DNA from: Membranipora membranacea
Taxonomy: Eukaryota; Bryozoa; Gymnolaemata; Cheilostomatida; Membraniporidae
Assembly (NCBI GenBank): GCA_914767715.1
Contig: OU612066.1
Coordinates: forward strand, 15,073,001 to 15,133,000
Reading direction: 5' to 3'
DNA length: 60,000 bases
Shown here: positions 1 to 10,620 of the stretch, piece by piece
How positions within the stretch are numbered: position 1 is the first letter of the stretch
Layout of the letters: every line of letters begins with the position of its first letter
Notes under the pieces: model-generated
What the model saw: the letters and a program-made list of their open reading frames with translations, nothing else
The model's database searches: none
Told to the model about the DNA's origin: nothing
Program-made: the position numbers and the translations under genes

Positions 1-116
1 ATATAACAATGCTTCAAATGATAGCCGCGCCTATATGCTCCTCTTTTCTAGGCGCCTTCACCTATAATGCACAAGCCTTATAGGTGAGGTATTACGGTAC
101 ATCATTTATTCTGAGC

Positions 117-1525
117 CTAAAAACAATTTTCCATAATGTTGAGAATGCAAATCAATTTATTTTTCTGAGTAAGTCTTTCTTGGCAAGCAGCACTAATAAT
201 TTTTGACATCATAGATACACAGAGTAATGTTAGACCTTCAAAGAGTTGTGTTTTTATTCCTGATGGAGACATCTCTGACTTTGCCTTGTAATTGATGGGC
301 TTTTTCAGATGAGGAAGACAACTTGTTATCCTCATTTGTAAAACTCCTTGACTTTCAAAGCTATCTTGTGTTATGCCACGTGGTGATTTTGATGAAGCAT
401 AATTGAAAAAGCAGTACCAACTGTGATGAAATCTGAAAACCAGATTAGAATGGTGGTTGCATCCTTGAAGAAGATGAAAATCAAAGAAAATAGAAAAAGA
501 AAGAAAATTCACCACCTATCTTTCCAGCTAGTTCCATCAAAATTGAATATTTTTCTTGTGTGAAAATACGATTATCAATCCAGATTGAAAATGATTTTAA
601 GGTAATATAAAACTTTATTTTGAGTAAAAAGAATCTGAATCATTTTTGTGAATTTACACCATCACGTTGTCTCCTACATCTTTTCTTTTTGTCTCCTCTG
701 CATGCAGAAAATCAGTTTCATAGCGGAAAAACAATTTTCCGGTTTTTGAAATAGCGAAAAACAATATTCCGCCTTGTCGAAAAGATGGAAAACGATTTTC
801 CGCCTCTCCCCTCTTTCCAGAACCCGAAAAAATTGTGTATCATTCATGGCTCAAGATGCAGCTGAGAATTCTTCTTCAGCTTTGTACTATTTCTAGCTTC
901 TCGCTGGCTGCCATATGTCCTTAAATCTAATACTCCTATGGTGTGAGTGTGATGAGTCATAACAACAAGCATGTTTATCTAGTGTCAAAGAATAAAAATC
1001 CTAATATCGTAAACATTATTTTATTTTATCAAACACTTTTTAAGCTATACTATTATTTTCATTGTAAATCAGATCAATAATAATTATACATTTTTCAATG
1101 CAGGCCTATTTAGATCGATAATAATGTACACATCGATCAATCGACACTATTGCTATTAACTGTTTCTTTTTACGATTTCTTCAAAGCAAAAATTCTTATA
1201 CAACACACCTGATCACTTGAGAAACTACACACAATGGTCTTCCTTGTCACCAGCAAATAATTAATTACGAATTATAACCAAGCACCCCTTACTAAGATAG
1301 GGTCAAATGATGAAAGAAAATCCTTTTTTTTAGTTTTGACTTGCTTTATTTTATTGATGCAAGCATAATACATCAGATGTCGATGATTAACCGTAGATAG
1401 GAAACATTTTTTTGAGAGTAAGAATAAATATAATATAGTATATAGTGTATATAGTATCGATCATTTCTATCAATGCAACCACATTTAAATTGATCAACGT
1501 TTCACAAGGAAAATCGTCTTCCTTC
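117..1525. repeat. Duplicated block, copy 1 (pairs with 9,220-10,580)
   Basis: This stretch aligns in the same orientation with 9,220-10,580. Shared stretches include the TTGTTATCCTCATTTGTAAA run, the CCACGTGGTGATTTTGATGA run and the ACCTGATCACTTGAGAAA run. The two copies differ by many substitutions and several indels, so the duplication is not recent. I see no convincing gene in it: the reading frames are interrupted and have no splice context. The copy carries the empty site (about 357-366) for a small GC-rich element that is present in copy 2. Confidence 0.75.
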
Positions 1526-1649
1526 ATCATGGCTTCCATTTTTCTTCGTTTATTTTTTATTGATTTGCTTTCTCTGGCACATTCGAAAGAACATCATTTT
1601 AATGATGAAGCTTGTTGTCAATAAATGTTGAATAAAATAGCGAGGTAGG

Positions 1650-2490
1650 TGACGTGACAATCGCTTTCTGAACGTCGTTATTCATAAAGTCTGTAATCTT
1701 TAGCTGTATCATATTTCTGTATCAAATCCCATACCTGAAAATAACGCAACTTTGTTTATTCCCCATAATCTCCCCCCCCCCCCCGTCAAAGTTAGAGCAA
1801 TGATTCTTAGGCTAAAACTTTGTGTGAAAGCATGACTTGATTTGGGTAGCTAAGGCTAATTGATTAACAAAAAACTAGAAAGTATCGTCACCTAAAAAAT
1901 ATGAGGTAGATAATCATTTTGACCAACTTATTACAGACACAAAAGTAGAGGAACCATAACAGCATAATATCCAACTTTGCGGGCCTTGGCCCCCGTATGG
2001 CTGTGGAGTGACGCTTGGAGCTCGGACCAAAACGATTCCAATCCCATCTCCAGGTGGCACTTGCAACAAATAAAAAGTCAAATCTTTACAAGACAACGCA
2101 CGAAATATCGGTTAATACGACCGCAGCGAAAAAAGGTCAATCCCTAGAGTGACGTCAAAATTTGGTATTTTTTACATATTACTGCACAGCAGCGCACTAA
2201 GATACCGGATTTTGTGACCGTAAGAATTTGCAAAAAAACTAACAGGTATGGTTAAGAAAGAATGATGGTTCCTTGTCTCAGTTGGAGAAAAACTAGACTA
2301 GACTTGACGTTGACATCACTGCAATATTTAATCTCAACCATTTATATGATCCCTACAGGTATCCTGAGAAAAGTAAATCGTGGAAACTTTTGTTAAGAAT
2401 TAGTTCCAAATTACAGAGCTAGATACCATATAAAATAGTCATTACCCTCATTTTAGTATTTTGATGCATTGGTTTTACTGATAACCAATA

Positions 2491-2540
<50 letters not shown>

Positions 2541-2720
2541 AACCAATGTCAATTTTCGAAAGCATTTTCAGACATAAATCCTAAAATGTACATCAAAAAT
2601 AAAATTTAAGAAACTTATCTTGCCCGTTTGGCCTAAACTGCAGCCGCGTATTGGTGAAGTCAAACTGTGGAGCTATCTCATCATGGCTACTAACACGATA
2701 TTTCAAAGCAGCCCCCAAGG
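1650..2720. repeat. Degenerate tandem duplication, unit A
   Basis: Unit A is similar to unit B at 3,180-4,420. Shared stretches include ATAACGCAACTT, GATGGTTCCTTGTCTCAGTTGG, GTTGACATCACTGCAA and CATAAATCCTAAAATGTAC. Two segments look like former minus-strand exons: one around 1,960-2,075 reads LQVPPGDG...APSVTPQP, and one around 2,620-2,700 reads SSHDEI then FDFTNTRLQFR. The first motif recurs with in-frame stops in units B, C and D. The unit also contains a (TA)n run near 2,490-2,538. The parent gene is not recognised. Confidence 0.6.
2491..2538. repeat. (TA)n microsatellite
   Basis: An uninterrupted TA dinucleotide run inside duplicated unit A. The matching place in unit B has none, so the run arose after the duplication. 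Confidence 0.95.
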
Positions 2721-3179
2721 GTACAGTGCTGAGTTTTGATGTCTTAACTCAATCTCAATCTCTCCCATCCAAAGTACACATTAATCTCAATTAACTTGAT
2801 AGTTTATTCTTGATAGTGTTCACCATGAAGGTTACATAGAATTAATAGTACTTAATTTATTATTACCAGTCATACCCAGATTCACCAATATAAAAATCGT
2901 GTAAATAATAGAATACACAGAGATTTTTATTACATTAATCTATGGGTAAAACATTAAAATTACCATGAATATTTAACAATTTTAATTGCGTCAATCACCA
3001 GTTAAATTTAACCAAAGTCACTGCGTCATAAATCTTTATCAGTGAAATATAAGAAATTGTGTAATCTCCAAAATTTTCCATCCTTTACTTTGCTAAAATG
3101 GAAATACAACGATCATATTGATAAATCCTTTTCAACTAGCACGGGGTGGTATGGGAATTCTCACAACCCCTTTGACATA

Positions 3180-4420
3180 CTGGGATGAAGTGACAATCGC
3201 TCTTTGATCCTTGGCTGTTTCACATCCCATACTTTAAAATAACGCAACTTACTAATTCTCTGAAAGATAGATCAATGGATTTTCAGGGTTTTTCTCACAG
3301 TGGGAGGAAGACTTGATATGAGCGGCCAATTCTAAGTGAGAGAGATGATTCGTAAAAGTAATTAAATCTCCAAGGAAAGCTGTAATTTAATATCTAAAAT
3401 AATAGTCCATTGCAAGGAAAATGTGGTGACGCCATTACATAATAATTGACTTTGAGGGCCGTGCCCCGACACTGTTGCGACACTCTTAGAGCTCAGGCTA
3501 TAGCCATGCTGTTCTCATCATTGGTTGGCACTTGCATCAAGTCTAATCTGTAACAAGAAATATGTTAAATCTCAGATAATACAACCACATTGAACAACAA
3601 CAAAGGTGTTTAAAAACAACGAAATATGAATTTTTTACATATTACCGTTCTCCAGCGCAACAATAGACAAGATATTTTGTGACCGCCAAATTGTAAAAAA
3701 AAGCTCCCAGGTATGGAAAAGAAAGATGGTTCCTTGTCTCAGTTGGAAGATAGCTTGACTAAACATGGTGTTGACATCACTGCAACAATTAATCATAACT
3801 AATACTATAATCCTTACCAAAGTCCTGAGACAAGTCACTTACAGAAAATTTTGTAAAGAATTAGCTCCAAAGATAGGAGGGGTTAGATAATTAAGGGTGC
3901 AGACTTGTGATCTGTGAGGTCTAGATTCAATTCCCAGCGCCGGCAGTCATTCTTGATCTAGTACCGGCGCGCCATTCATCCCAGCCAGGTTTTTGCAGAA
4001 CGGGACTACCCCACATGCAGTAAAAAGATCCCCCTCTGCCTCTTCGATAACAAGATTAGCCGGATTTCCGGCGGACAAGGGTTGATTACCACGGGTCCCA
4101 GTACCTGTACTCTAGAGGGGAAATTCCTCTCCGCAATGGGGACTTAGCTTCAATTTATTAAGCTATGTGCAATCGCAAATGACTATTATTTTTAGAGTTT
4201 TAATGCCCATAATTTTATTGATAGCCTTGAGATCGATTCAATTTTAGAAAGCATCGCCAGACATAAATCCTAAAATGTACAAAAAATCAACCAATGAGGA
4301 CACTAATTCACTTCTCTGTTAGACCTAAACTGCAGCTGTGTATTGGTGAAGTCAAACCGCCACTGACCTATTTCATCATGGCTACTGACATGATATTATT
4401 TCAAAGGCGTACATAGTGCA
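3180..4420. repeat. Degenerate tandem duplication, unit B
   Basis: Second copy of the 1,650-2,720 unit, interrupted at about 3,884-4,160 by a tRNA-like SINE that unit A lacks. The minus-strand segment at 4,305-4,386 reads SSHDEIGQW then FDFTNTQLQFR, very close to the unit A segment. The LQVP-type segment at 3,470-3,545 has an in-frame stop. This looks like an old duplicated gene piece that has decayed. Confidence 0.6.
3884..4160 (+). mobile_element. tRNA-derived SINE-like element
   Basis: The segment from about 3,884 begins with a tRNA-like head. The run GTGATCTGTGAGGTCTAGAT is followed by TCAATTCCC, which resembles an RNA polymerase III B box (GGTTCGANTCC). A GC-rich body with ACGGGACTACCCCACATGCA and TAGCCGGATTTCCGGCGGAC follows, and the element ends near AATTTATTAAG. 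It interrupts unit B relative to unit A. Base composition is clearly richer in GC than its surroundings. The A box is weak and exact ends are uncertain. Confidence 0.55.
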
Positions 4421-4894
4421 GAGGTTTGAATATCTGTCTCTGTCACAATTCAACATCACATATACTATACACTACTGTGTGAATCTACATATATTAGCGT
4501 GTTTCAAATGAAATACAGTACTCTGTATTTTATACGATTCACTGAATTATATTCTCATAGTTCAGTGAGAAGCGTAGTCTTATTATTTTTTTTATATAGG
4601 ACAGATATGCACAGCCATTGTAACTTAAATAAAATGTGGCTGCCCTCCCCCCTCTTCCGTGACATGGTTAGTGCCACCATAAAATTTAGCCATATGGTCA
4701 CTGTTTCAATATATCACTGGTAAACAAATCACCAAAGATAGGTCAAGGATAGATTGATGAGATTTGGATGGATATGGATTGGTGGATACTATGAATTGAG
4801 TTTCCAATTCTTTGAAGAGAAAAATCGGTAGAAGTATTTAAATCTCCAAAGAAAACTTGCTTACATTACTAGCCAGCAGCAGAAAAAAGAAGTG

Positions 4895-5000
4895 ACACCA
4901 CGACATAATAACTGACTTTTGGAGCTTGCACCATACCAGTTCTGCTGTCATCGAGAGGTGCCACATATAACGATTCAAATGTGTAAATGAACATACATGA
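4895..5000. repeat. Partial copy (unit C) of the duplicated module
   Basis: A short, diverged copy of the LQV/APRV segment: TGACTTTTGGAGCTTGCACC followed by a GAGGTGCCAC core. It lies upstream of the first secreted-protein gene. No intact frame. Confidence 0.4.
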
Positions 5001-5705
5001 AATACCAGTTAATGCGACAGCATTGAAAAGAAAGAAATTTGCGGATTGCTGTCAAGACTTAAATTTTTCACAATAGCGAAATCGAAGAAAATATTTCACA
5101 ATTTAAAGAGTTTGATATTGAAATGAAGCATGAGATAACATTTCTGGTGGAAAAAAGTACATTGATTATATTGTCTGCACTAAGGTTTAAAGCAGAAATG
5201 ACAATTGCAGGGTCACTATATATCATTTTAAAGAGCTCAAAAAGTTATACAAGCTTGTAGGCTCTCATGATGCTGACAGAAATTTTTGAAAAATTGATTT
5301 TTGATTTTGAAGTTGTCCCTCAACCATAGGCTCCAAGTCTGCAGTGGAGGCAGTAAGCTTAGAGATGATATCCATTCTCATTTGATCTAGTAGTATATAA
5401 GGCATTTATGGATGAAAGATCTCTGTTTTTAGTGCGTTTGCCTCAATCCCTATCTCCTCTGGTCTTTTGCTGGCATTCTGCAGGGGAGATAAACCCTGGG
5501 AAGACCCCCATCAGAACCCAATAAGTTTTTTCAAATCAAAATTTTGATCATTTTTGGCAGGTATGGTGAACACTAGGTCCCTATATTGCTACTCATAGCA
5601 TTAAGAGAATTCTAATGATACAAAAAAAGTACAACTGCCAATCCATCAATCACCTCTGGCTTTTGTGATAAGAGGATTACCGATCAAACAGGACTTCAGA
5701 TTCCG

Positions 5706-5816
5706 TATATAAGGGGGTAAATTTGGTTAGAAAGTCACATCTCTTCCTCTATCATCTCACTTTTCACCTGACAGTGACTGCCTGAGGAGAACTCTCTTGA
5801 ACAAAGAAAAAAACCT
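5706..5816 (+). promoter_or_regulatory. TATA box and 5' leader exon of the secreted-protein gene
   Basis: TATATAAGG lies at 5,706-5,714. The predicted leader runs to 5,816, where AACCT is followed by a GTAAGT donor. The leader intron ends at TTTTTTAG just before GAAAG-ATG at 6,375-6,382. The minus-strand paralogue has a homologous upstream sequence (shared GACTTCA..TT..GTATAT and AAAGTCACAT), which supports the assignment. The start site itself is inferred. Confidence 0.65.
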
Positions 5817-6379
5817 GTAAGTTGGAACATTTTTAATCAAGCTTATTTTCAGCGTTCGACACGCTATATCTTTTTTTCTTTCTTATAATGTAACATATTA
5901 TTATAGGGGAAAATAATATGGGTGGCTTCACGCATTTGTAACCGAAAGTGACGATCAACGCCACTGTATATGTTGTTTGGCAGACAGGGTACTTGCCATA
6001 GTATTAGATGTTGTTAATCTGGTGCAGAATTGACGAACAAATGAACACCATCACCAGGAAATTGTTAGAATTTCCACAATGGACGACATAGGTGCTATAT
6101 CTTTTTTTATGAATTTTTGTGAATTAAAGAACAAATCGAAAAATACTTGGATATTTTGTTAACTCATCCAATGTTCCTCAAGTTATTCTAATCAAAAAGG
6201 AATGCAAAATATTAATAACAATAATTAATTGATAATGACTATAATTGAGCTTTTCAAATTCAGTTTTTGATATTCATGTAAAAGAAAAACCGCTGTGGTC
6301 GAATGAATACTGGCTTGATATAATACTGTTTTATGGAGAAACTGTTTCATCCATTATAATATAATGTTTTTTAGGAAAG

Positions 6380-7685
6380 ATGATTGCCCTGATAAAGTTA
6401 CCACTGTTAGTCCTCAGCTTGATAGGATGTGCAGTAGCCCAAAATCCTCAAACCTGCAACCCTGCAGCTCCAGCACCATACAAGGGGATTGCTGTGATCG
6501 TGTTCAACGCAACTCTGCCAGCCAGGAATTTCACCGTTGATGGCAATAACTTTTATGACAATGTAAGTGCTATGAATACTAGAAGGACCGAGTATATGAT
6601 GCGTTATTATGACTATGTTTCCTTATTTTGGTTCCATTGACCAGAACAGAACAAAAGTTGACAGTTGACGGCCATATAGAATATTGAAAGTTGAATAAAC
6701 GTTGTTTATTTTCGTCTCCTGACTTCAATGTTTTTAATTCACTGCATGAGGTCTAGCTCCCCAAATAAGACCTATAAATTTATCAATTGACTTTCTTCAT
6801 ACTACCTTGGGTGAGTTTGCACAAAGACAAAACAAAATCTAGTGTATCCATATTTTCTCAATACAAATTTTTCAGGCTCTAAACTATACGCAAGCTACGA
6901 AAGATGCATTCAAGCAGGAGGCAATGGATCTCTTTAGGACTAGGTTTGGCTTTACCGATCCAGAGTCAGAGCCAACCAAACTAAATGTGCAGCTATTCCA
7001 GGTGAATGAAGAAGCCGATCAGAGAGCTGTGGTTCTGACAGGAGAGAGCAACATTCCAGCAGGTGGATTTAGAGTCCTTGATGGAGGATGGATGATCACA
7101 GTGATTGACCCTGCAGGTTTGTGTAATCGTAAATACAAACTTTCTGAATTGTCATCAGAACAATTAGCATGGTTACAGTGCTAGAAACTGATTCCTGAAG
7201 TTACTGGCCATTCAATTACCCTTTGGCCTTAGTGGTTTAATCAAATTTTGAAGTTTTTTAAGTCAGTAAAGACAAGTAATTTTAATAAAAACAAGAAATG
7301 AGAAACCCCTGTGTCTACTCTGTTCCGACAGAGATTAAAACAAACCAAAGTTGGGTTTTCAATTGTTTTCCCCTTTTTCTCAGGATACACATTGGGCGGT
7401 GATTTCAACGGAACCCTTGCAACACAATATACAACATTTTCTGTTGGACATTGGTATATCGTGAAACAATGGTGCGCTGATATGCCCTGTGGTGGATACA
7501 TTTTGAGATCACAGAGCGCTCGTCCAGGAAACATAGCCCAGATTGGTGTTGCTAGAACTACCACAGGAGAGTTTGATGTCATGTCACCAAGATGGGGAGA
7601 GGGGAAGGCGTTTAACGTGGCCAAGTACTCCTTTGATGCGTTAGGTAACGCTGATGCTGTCCTTAGGAATGTTGTCTCCTTCTAA
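6380..7685 (+). CDS. Secreted protein of unknown family (paralogue 1), 3 exons, 241 aa
   Basis: Exons 6,380-6,562, 6,876-7,116 and 7,384-7,685 join in frame to 241 codons. Residues 1-20 form a classic signal peptide (MIALIKLPLLVLSLIGCAVA), followed by a TCNPAAP segment. Four N-glycosylation sequons are visible (NAT, NFT, NYT, NGT). The last exon carries a WCADMPCGGY motif with two cysteines and ends in a conserved SPRWGEGKAFN segment. There are no other membrane segments, so it should be exported. The family is not recognised. It is closely similar along its whole length to the minus-strand gene at 10,621-12,331, with identical intron phases and identical lengths for exons 2 (241 bp) and 3 (302 bp). 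The second intron uses a GTTTGT donor. Confidence 0.85.
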
Positions 7686-8630
7686 CTGCATACAAGTGAA
7701 CCACCATGACAGGAAAAAAACCAAATTGCTAAGCTTTTGTATCAAAATTATTTATCCTTGTGTTAATTTCAAAATAATGTTTCCATACAAATATTTAATT
7801 TATTTCTAGGCCGAAAATATTTCCATAGTATACACTTACGCATTGATCATTTGATAAATTATTATGCTCGCTTCAACAAAATATAGCAAGACAAATGCAA
7901 AAAATCAGTGGTATTTTCTCAAACTTGAATATGTCATAAGAATTATTTACCCAGTTTCTCATCAAGCAAAGAACTTTGAGTGGGAGTATGTGGGGTATAT
8001 GACTTGTCTCATCCCAGGATTATAATCTGACAGCAATTATTATCTTGTTCTAAGATATAAGATTGCAGCTTGCACAGCATCCTACTATGCCAAATAATAA
8101 CTGTCTTGCATAAAAATTATAAAATTATGCAGCACAATTTGTGTTTCCTGCAAACCCATCCATTACAATGCAATCTGGATAAATTGCCATTTATCCAAAT
8201 TTGAAAAGTGTCTAACTTCATACCTGATCTGAAAGGTGTGGTTGACTGCCTGCTAGGTCACTGACCCCAAATCCTGAAATACGAATATGATATTATTGGG
8301 CCTGTATTGTGTTCTATCACTGGAGCTCAAATGGTTTGTAAAATATGCACTTAAAATTCATGGGGCACGCAATAAGGCAAGCCATAGTACATTTTACATG
8401 ATCTCCAATTTTGGAAATTCAAGTGCAAATATTTATCCAAACTTTTGATCATTCAGTGAGGGAGTTCATTGGCCAGACTGATTATCATTTTAGTTATTAC
8501 TTTAAAGATAAGACAAGCTCTACCTTATCAGAATTTTACCGCTCCTCTTTCTTAAAGCAAAACGTGCATGGTTGTGCTATATATTCTGAAATCAAGAACA
8601 ATTTTCCATAATGTTCAGAAATTCAATTAG
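7686..8630. other. Intergenic; contains a duplicated patch (7,855-8,060)
   Basis: No gene seen. The part from about 7,855 resembles 13,835-14,000 (shared GCTCGCTTCAACA.AATATAGCAA and AAACTTGAAT). The stretch holds the 3' UTR of the secreted-protein gene and unremarkable AT-rich sequence. Confidence 0.5.
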
Positions 8631-8631
8631 G

Positions 8632-8965
8632 CAGAAGGCATTCCCCTTGATGAGAGCATTATTTTTAAAACACATATTTTAGAAGTTTGTCGGAAATTGA
8701 ACTACATCCTATTTTTAATGCGTAGTGTACGACCATATCTTGATATTCCTACGATGATCAATTTGTATTAGACATTCTTTTATCCACATTTAATTTATGG
8801 TATTGAGTTTTATGGTCATGCCGCAATCACATCTATTTACTTCAAAAATCAGCTCTTCGTGTCATACTCAAAATCCACCAACGTGGCGACTAGGTCAAAG
8901 GAAAAATTTGCCTCAAAGAGATCACTGTTAACCACAGGTGTTAACCTGTGGAATTCACACCTACT
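8632..8965 (+). pseudogene. Decayed non-LTR retrotransposon reverse transcriptase, C-terminal piece
   Basis: Translation in shifting frames gives ILEVCRKLNYILFLMRSVRP, a stop, then FYPHLIYGIEFYGHA, and after a further shift TTGVNLWNS. These match the pattern of the C-terminal region of non-LTR (CR1/L2/jockey-like) reverse transcriptases, where a thumb-like helix region is followed by PHL.YG...WG and a G...WN motif. At least two frame breaks make it a dead fragment. It is a different lineage from the (TCAA)n-tailed copies elsewhere in the window. Confidence 0.55.
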
Positions 8966-9219
8966 GGGGGAGGAGGGGGCGGCTCCTTCTGCTTTGCGTG
9001 GGAGGTTGGCGTCCTCGCTGTGGGGGTGTGGTTTGCTTCTTGTCGAGTAGGCTGCATGTCTGGGCTCGCCCTGGGGACAGTAGCCTTCGTTTTCCCGTTA
9101 ACCGGATGGTCGCCATACTAATCCTTGACTAATCGGACCATGCCGCTGCCTTATTTTATTTCACTATTTTAGTCCTTTGATTTTAAAGACAATAAATTGT
9201 TGCAGAAACCAAAGAAAAA

Positions 9220-10580
9220 AAGTCTTGCCTGTCAAGCAGGGCTCTTAATTGTTGACATGACAAATTCACAGAGTAACATAAGACCTTCAAAAAGTTGTGT
9301 TTTGATTTCAGACTTCAAATAAATTTTTAGATATTACAATAGCATCTAATTTTAACAATATACCATTAAATATATGTACAAAAATCAATTATAAATCATT
9401 CAAACGTAATTTTTCTGATTATCTTTTTTTTTCATCTTGATTGAAAATCTTTTTCTTATTTTTCCTCCATTTTTTTGTTTTTTCTCGGTGGCTTACTTGT
9501 AAAAAATCCTCATCAAATGAAAATAAAGTAAAAACAAGAAGAAAGAAGATTGGGACATCTTTGACTTTCGCCTCGTAATTAATGGGCTTTGGTTCTCAGT
9601 TGTGACACCCATGGTCCATCTAATCAAGGAGTTATCTATTTTTTAATGAGGAAGACATCTTGTTATCCTCATTTGTAAAACTCTGACTTTCAAAGCTATC
9701 ATTCCCCTCCGGGGGGCCGTCGGACTGGGGGGCAAAGTCTGGGGGGCTAAGCTATCTTGTGTTACGCCACGTGGTGATTTTGATGAAGCATAATTAAAAA
9801 AACAGTACCAAATTAGAATGAAACCAGATTGGAATGAATGTTGGCTGCATCATTGAAGAAGATGTAAAATCAAAGAAAATAGAATTACTAAGAAAATTCA
9901 CCACCCCTCTTCCCAGCTAGTTCCTTCAAAAAACAAAAGTGAATAATTGCTTTTTAGGAAAATACGGTTATTACATTCAAGCATAGATTCCATCTTCAGC
10001 ATTATAACTGGACTTGTACTATTTCTAGCATCTAGCCAGATGCCACATGTCCGTAAATCTAATACTAGTACTATGGTGCGAGTGTGATAAGCCATAATAA
10101 CAAGCAAGTTTATCTAATGTCATAATAGAACAACAATCCCAATATCAACCCGTTCTTTTTTGGGGATGGTGAGATGACGCAATCGGTGCTTGCTAATCAC
10201 TGCCAGGTTGTTTGTTCCAGCCCCCAGCACCTTCTGGTGTATACCTCATCAACACTATTGAAGCTATTAGATGGTTTTCTTACGATTGCTTTCGAGCAAA
10301 AATTCTTAATACACCTGATCACTTGAGAAAACTACACACCATGGTCTTCCTTGTCATCAGCAAACAATTAATTACAGATTATAACCAAGCACCCCTTAGG
10401 AACAAATGTTGAAAGAAAACCCTTTTTTTTACATTTTGACTTGCTTTATTTTGTTGAAGCGAGCATAACACATCAGATGGTCGATGAATAACAGTATACA
10501 GGAAAATTGGAATTAAATATATAGTGTATATAGTGTTGATAATTTCAATTTGACAACGTTTCACAAGGAAAAACATTTAT
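9220..10580. repeat. Duplicated block, copy 2 (pairs with 117-1,525)
   Basis: Direct copy of the first 1.4 kb of the window, ending 40 bases from the stop of the minus-strand secreted-protein gene. Relative to copy 1 it has gained a 48-bp GC-rich element (9,701-9,748) and a possible tRNA-like insertion around 10,160-10,245. No gene seen. Confidence 0.75.
9693..9756. mobile_element. GC-rich mini-element (family C) with 8-bp target duplication
   Basis: The 48-bp element 9,701-9,748 is flanked by AAGCTATC at 9,693-9,700 and 9,749-9,756. The homologous site in copy 1 (about 357-366) has one uninterrupted AAAGCTATCTTG. This is a filled/empty site pair, so the sequence is mobile or was mobilised. 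The core GGGGGGCCGTCGGACTGGGG followed by AAAGTCTGGGGGG recurs six more times in the window. Confidence 0.8.
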
Positions 10581-10620
10581 GATGCTAAAGTCAATCAAAT
10601 GCAATTGGAGCCCTCGAGTA

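Noticed and set aside
117-515. A 132-codon minus-strand open frame
   Set aside because: It lies in a duplicated non-coding block; the second copy breaks the frame and no motif or splice context supports it.
10160-10245. Possible tRNA gene (GACGCAATCGGTGC... GGTTGTTTGTTCC)
   Set aside because: The boxes are degenerate and no cloverleaf closes. At best it is a tRNA-derived SINE head inserted in duplicated block copy 2.
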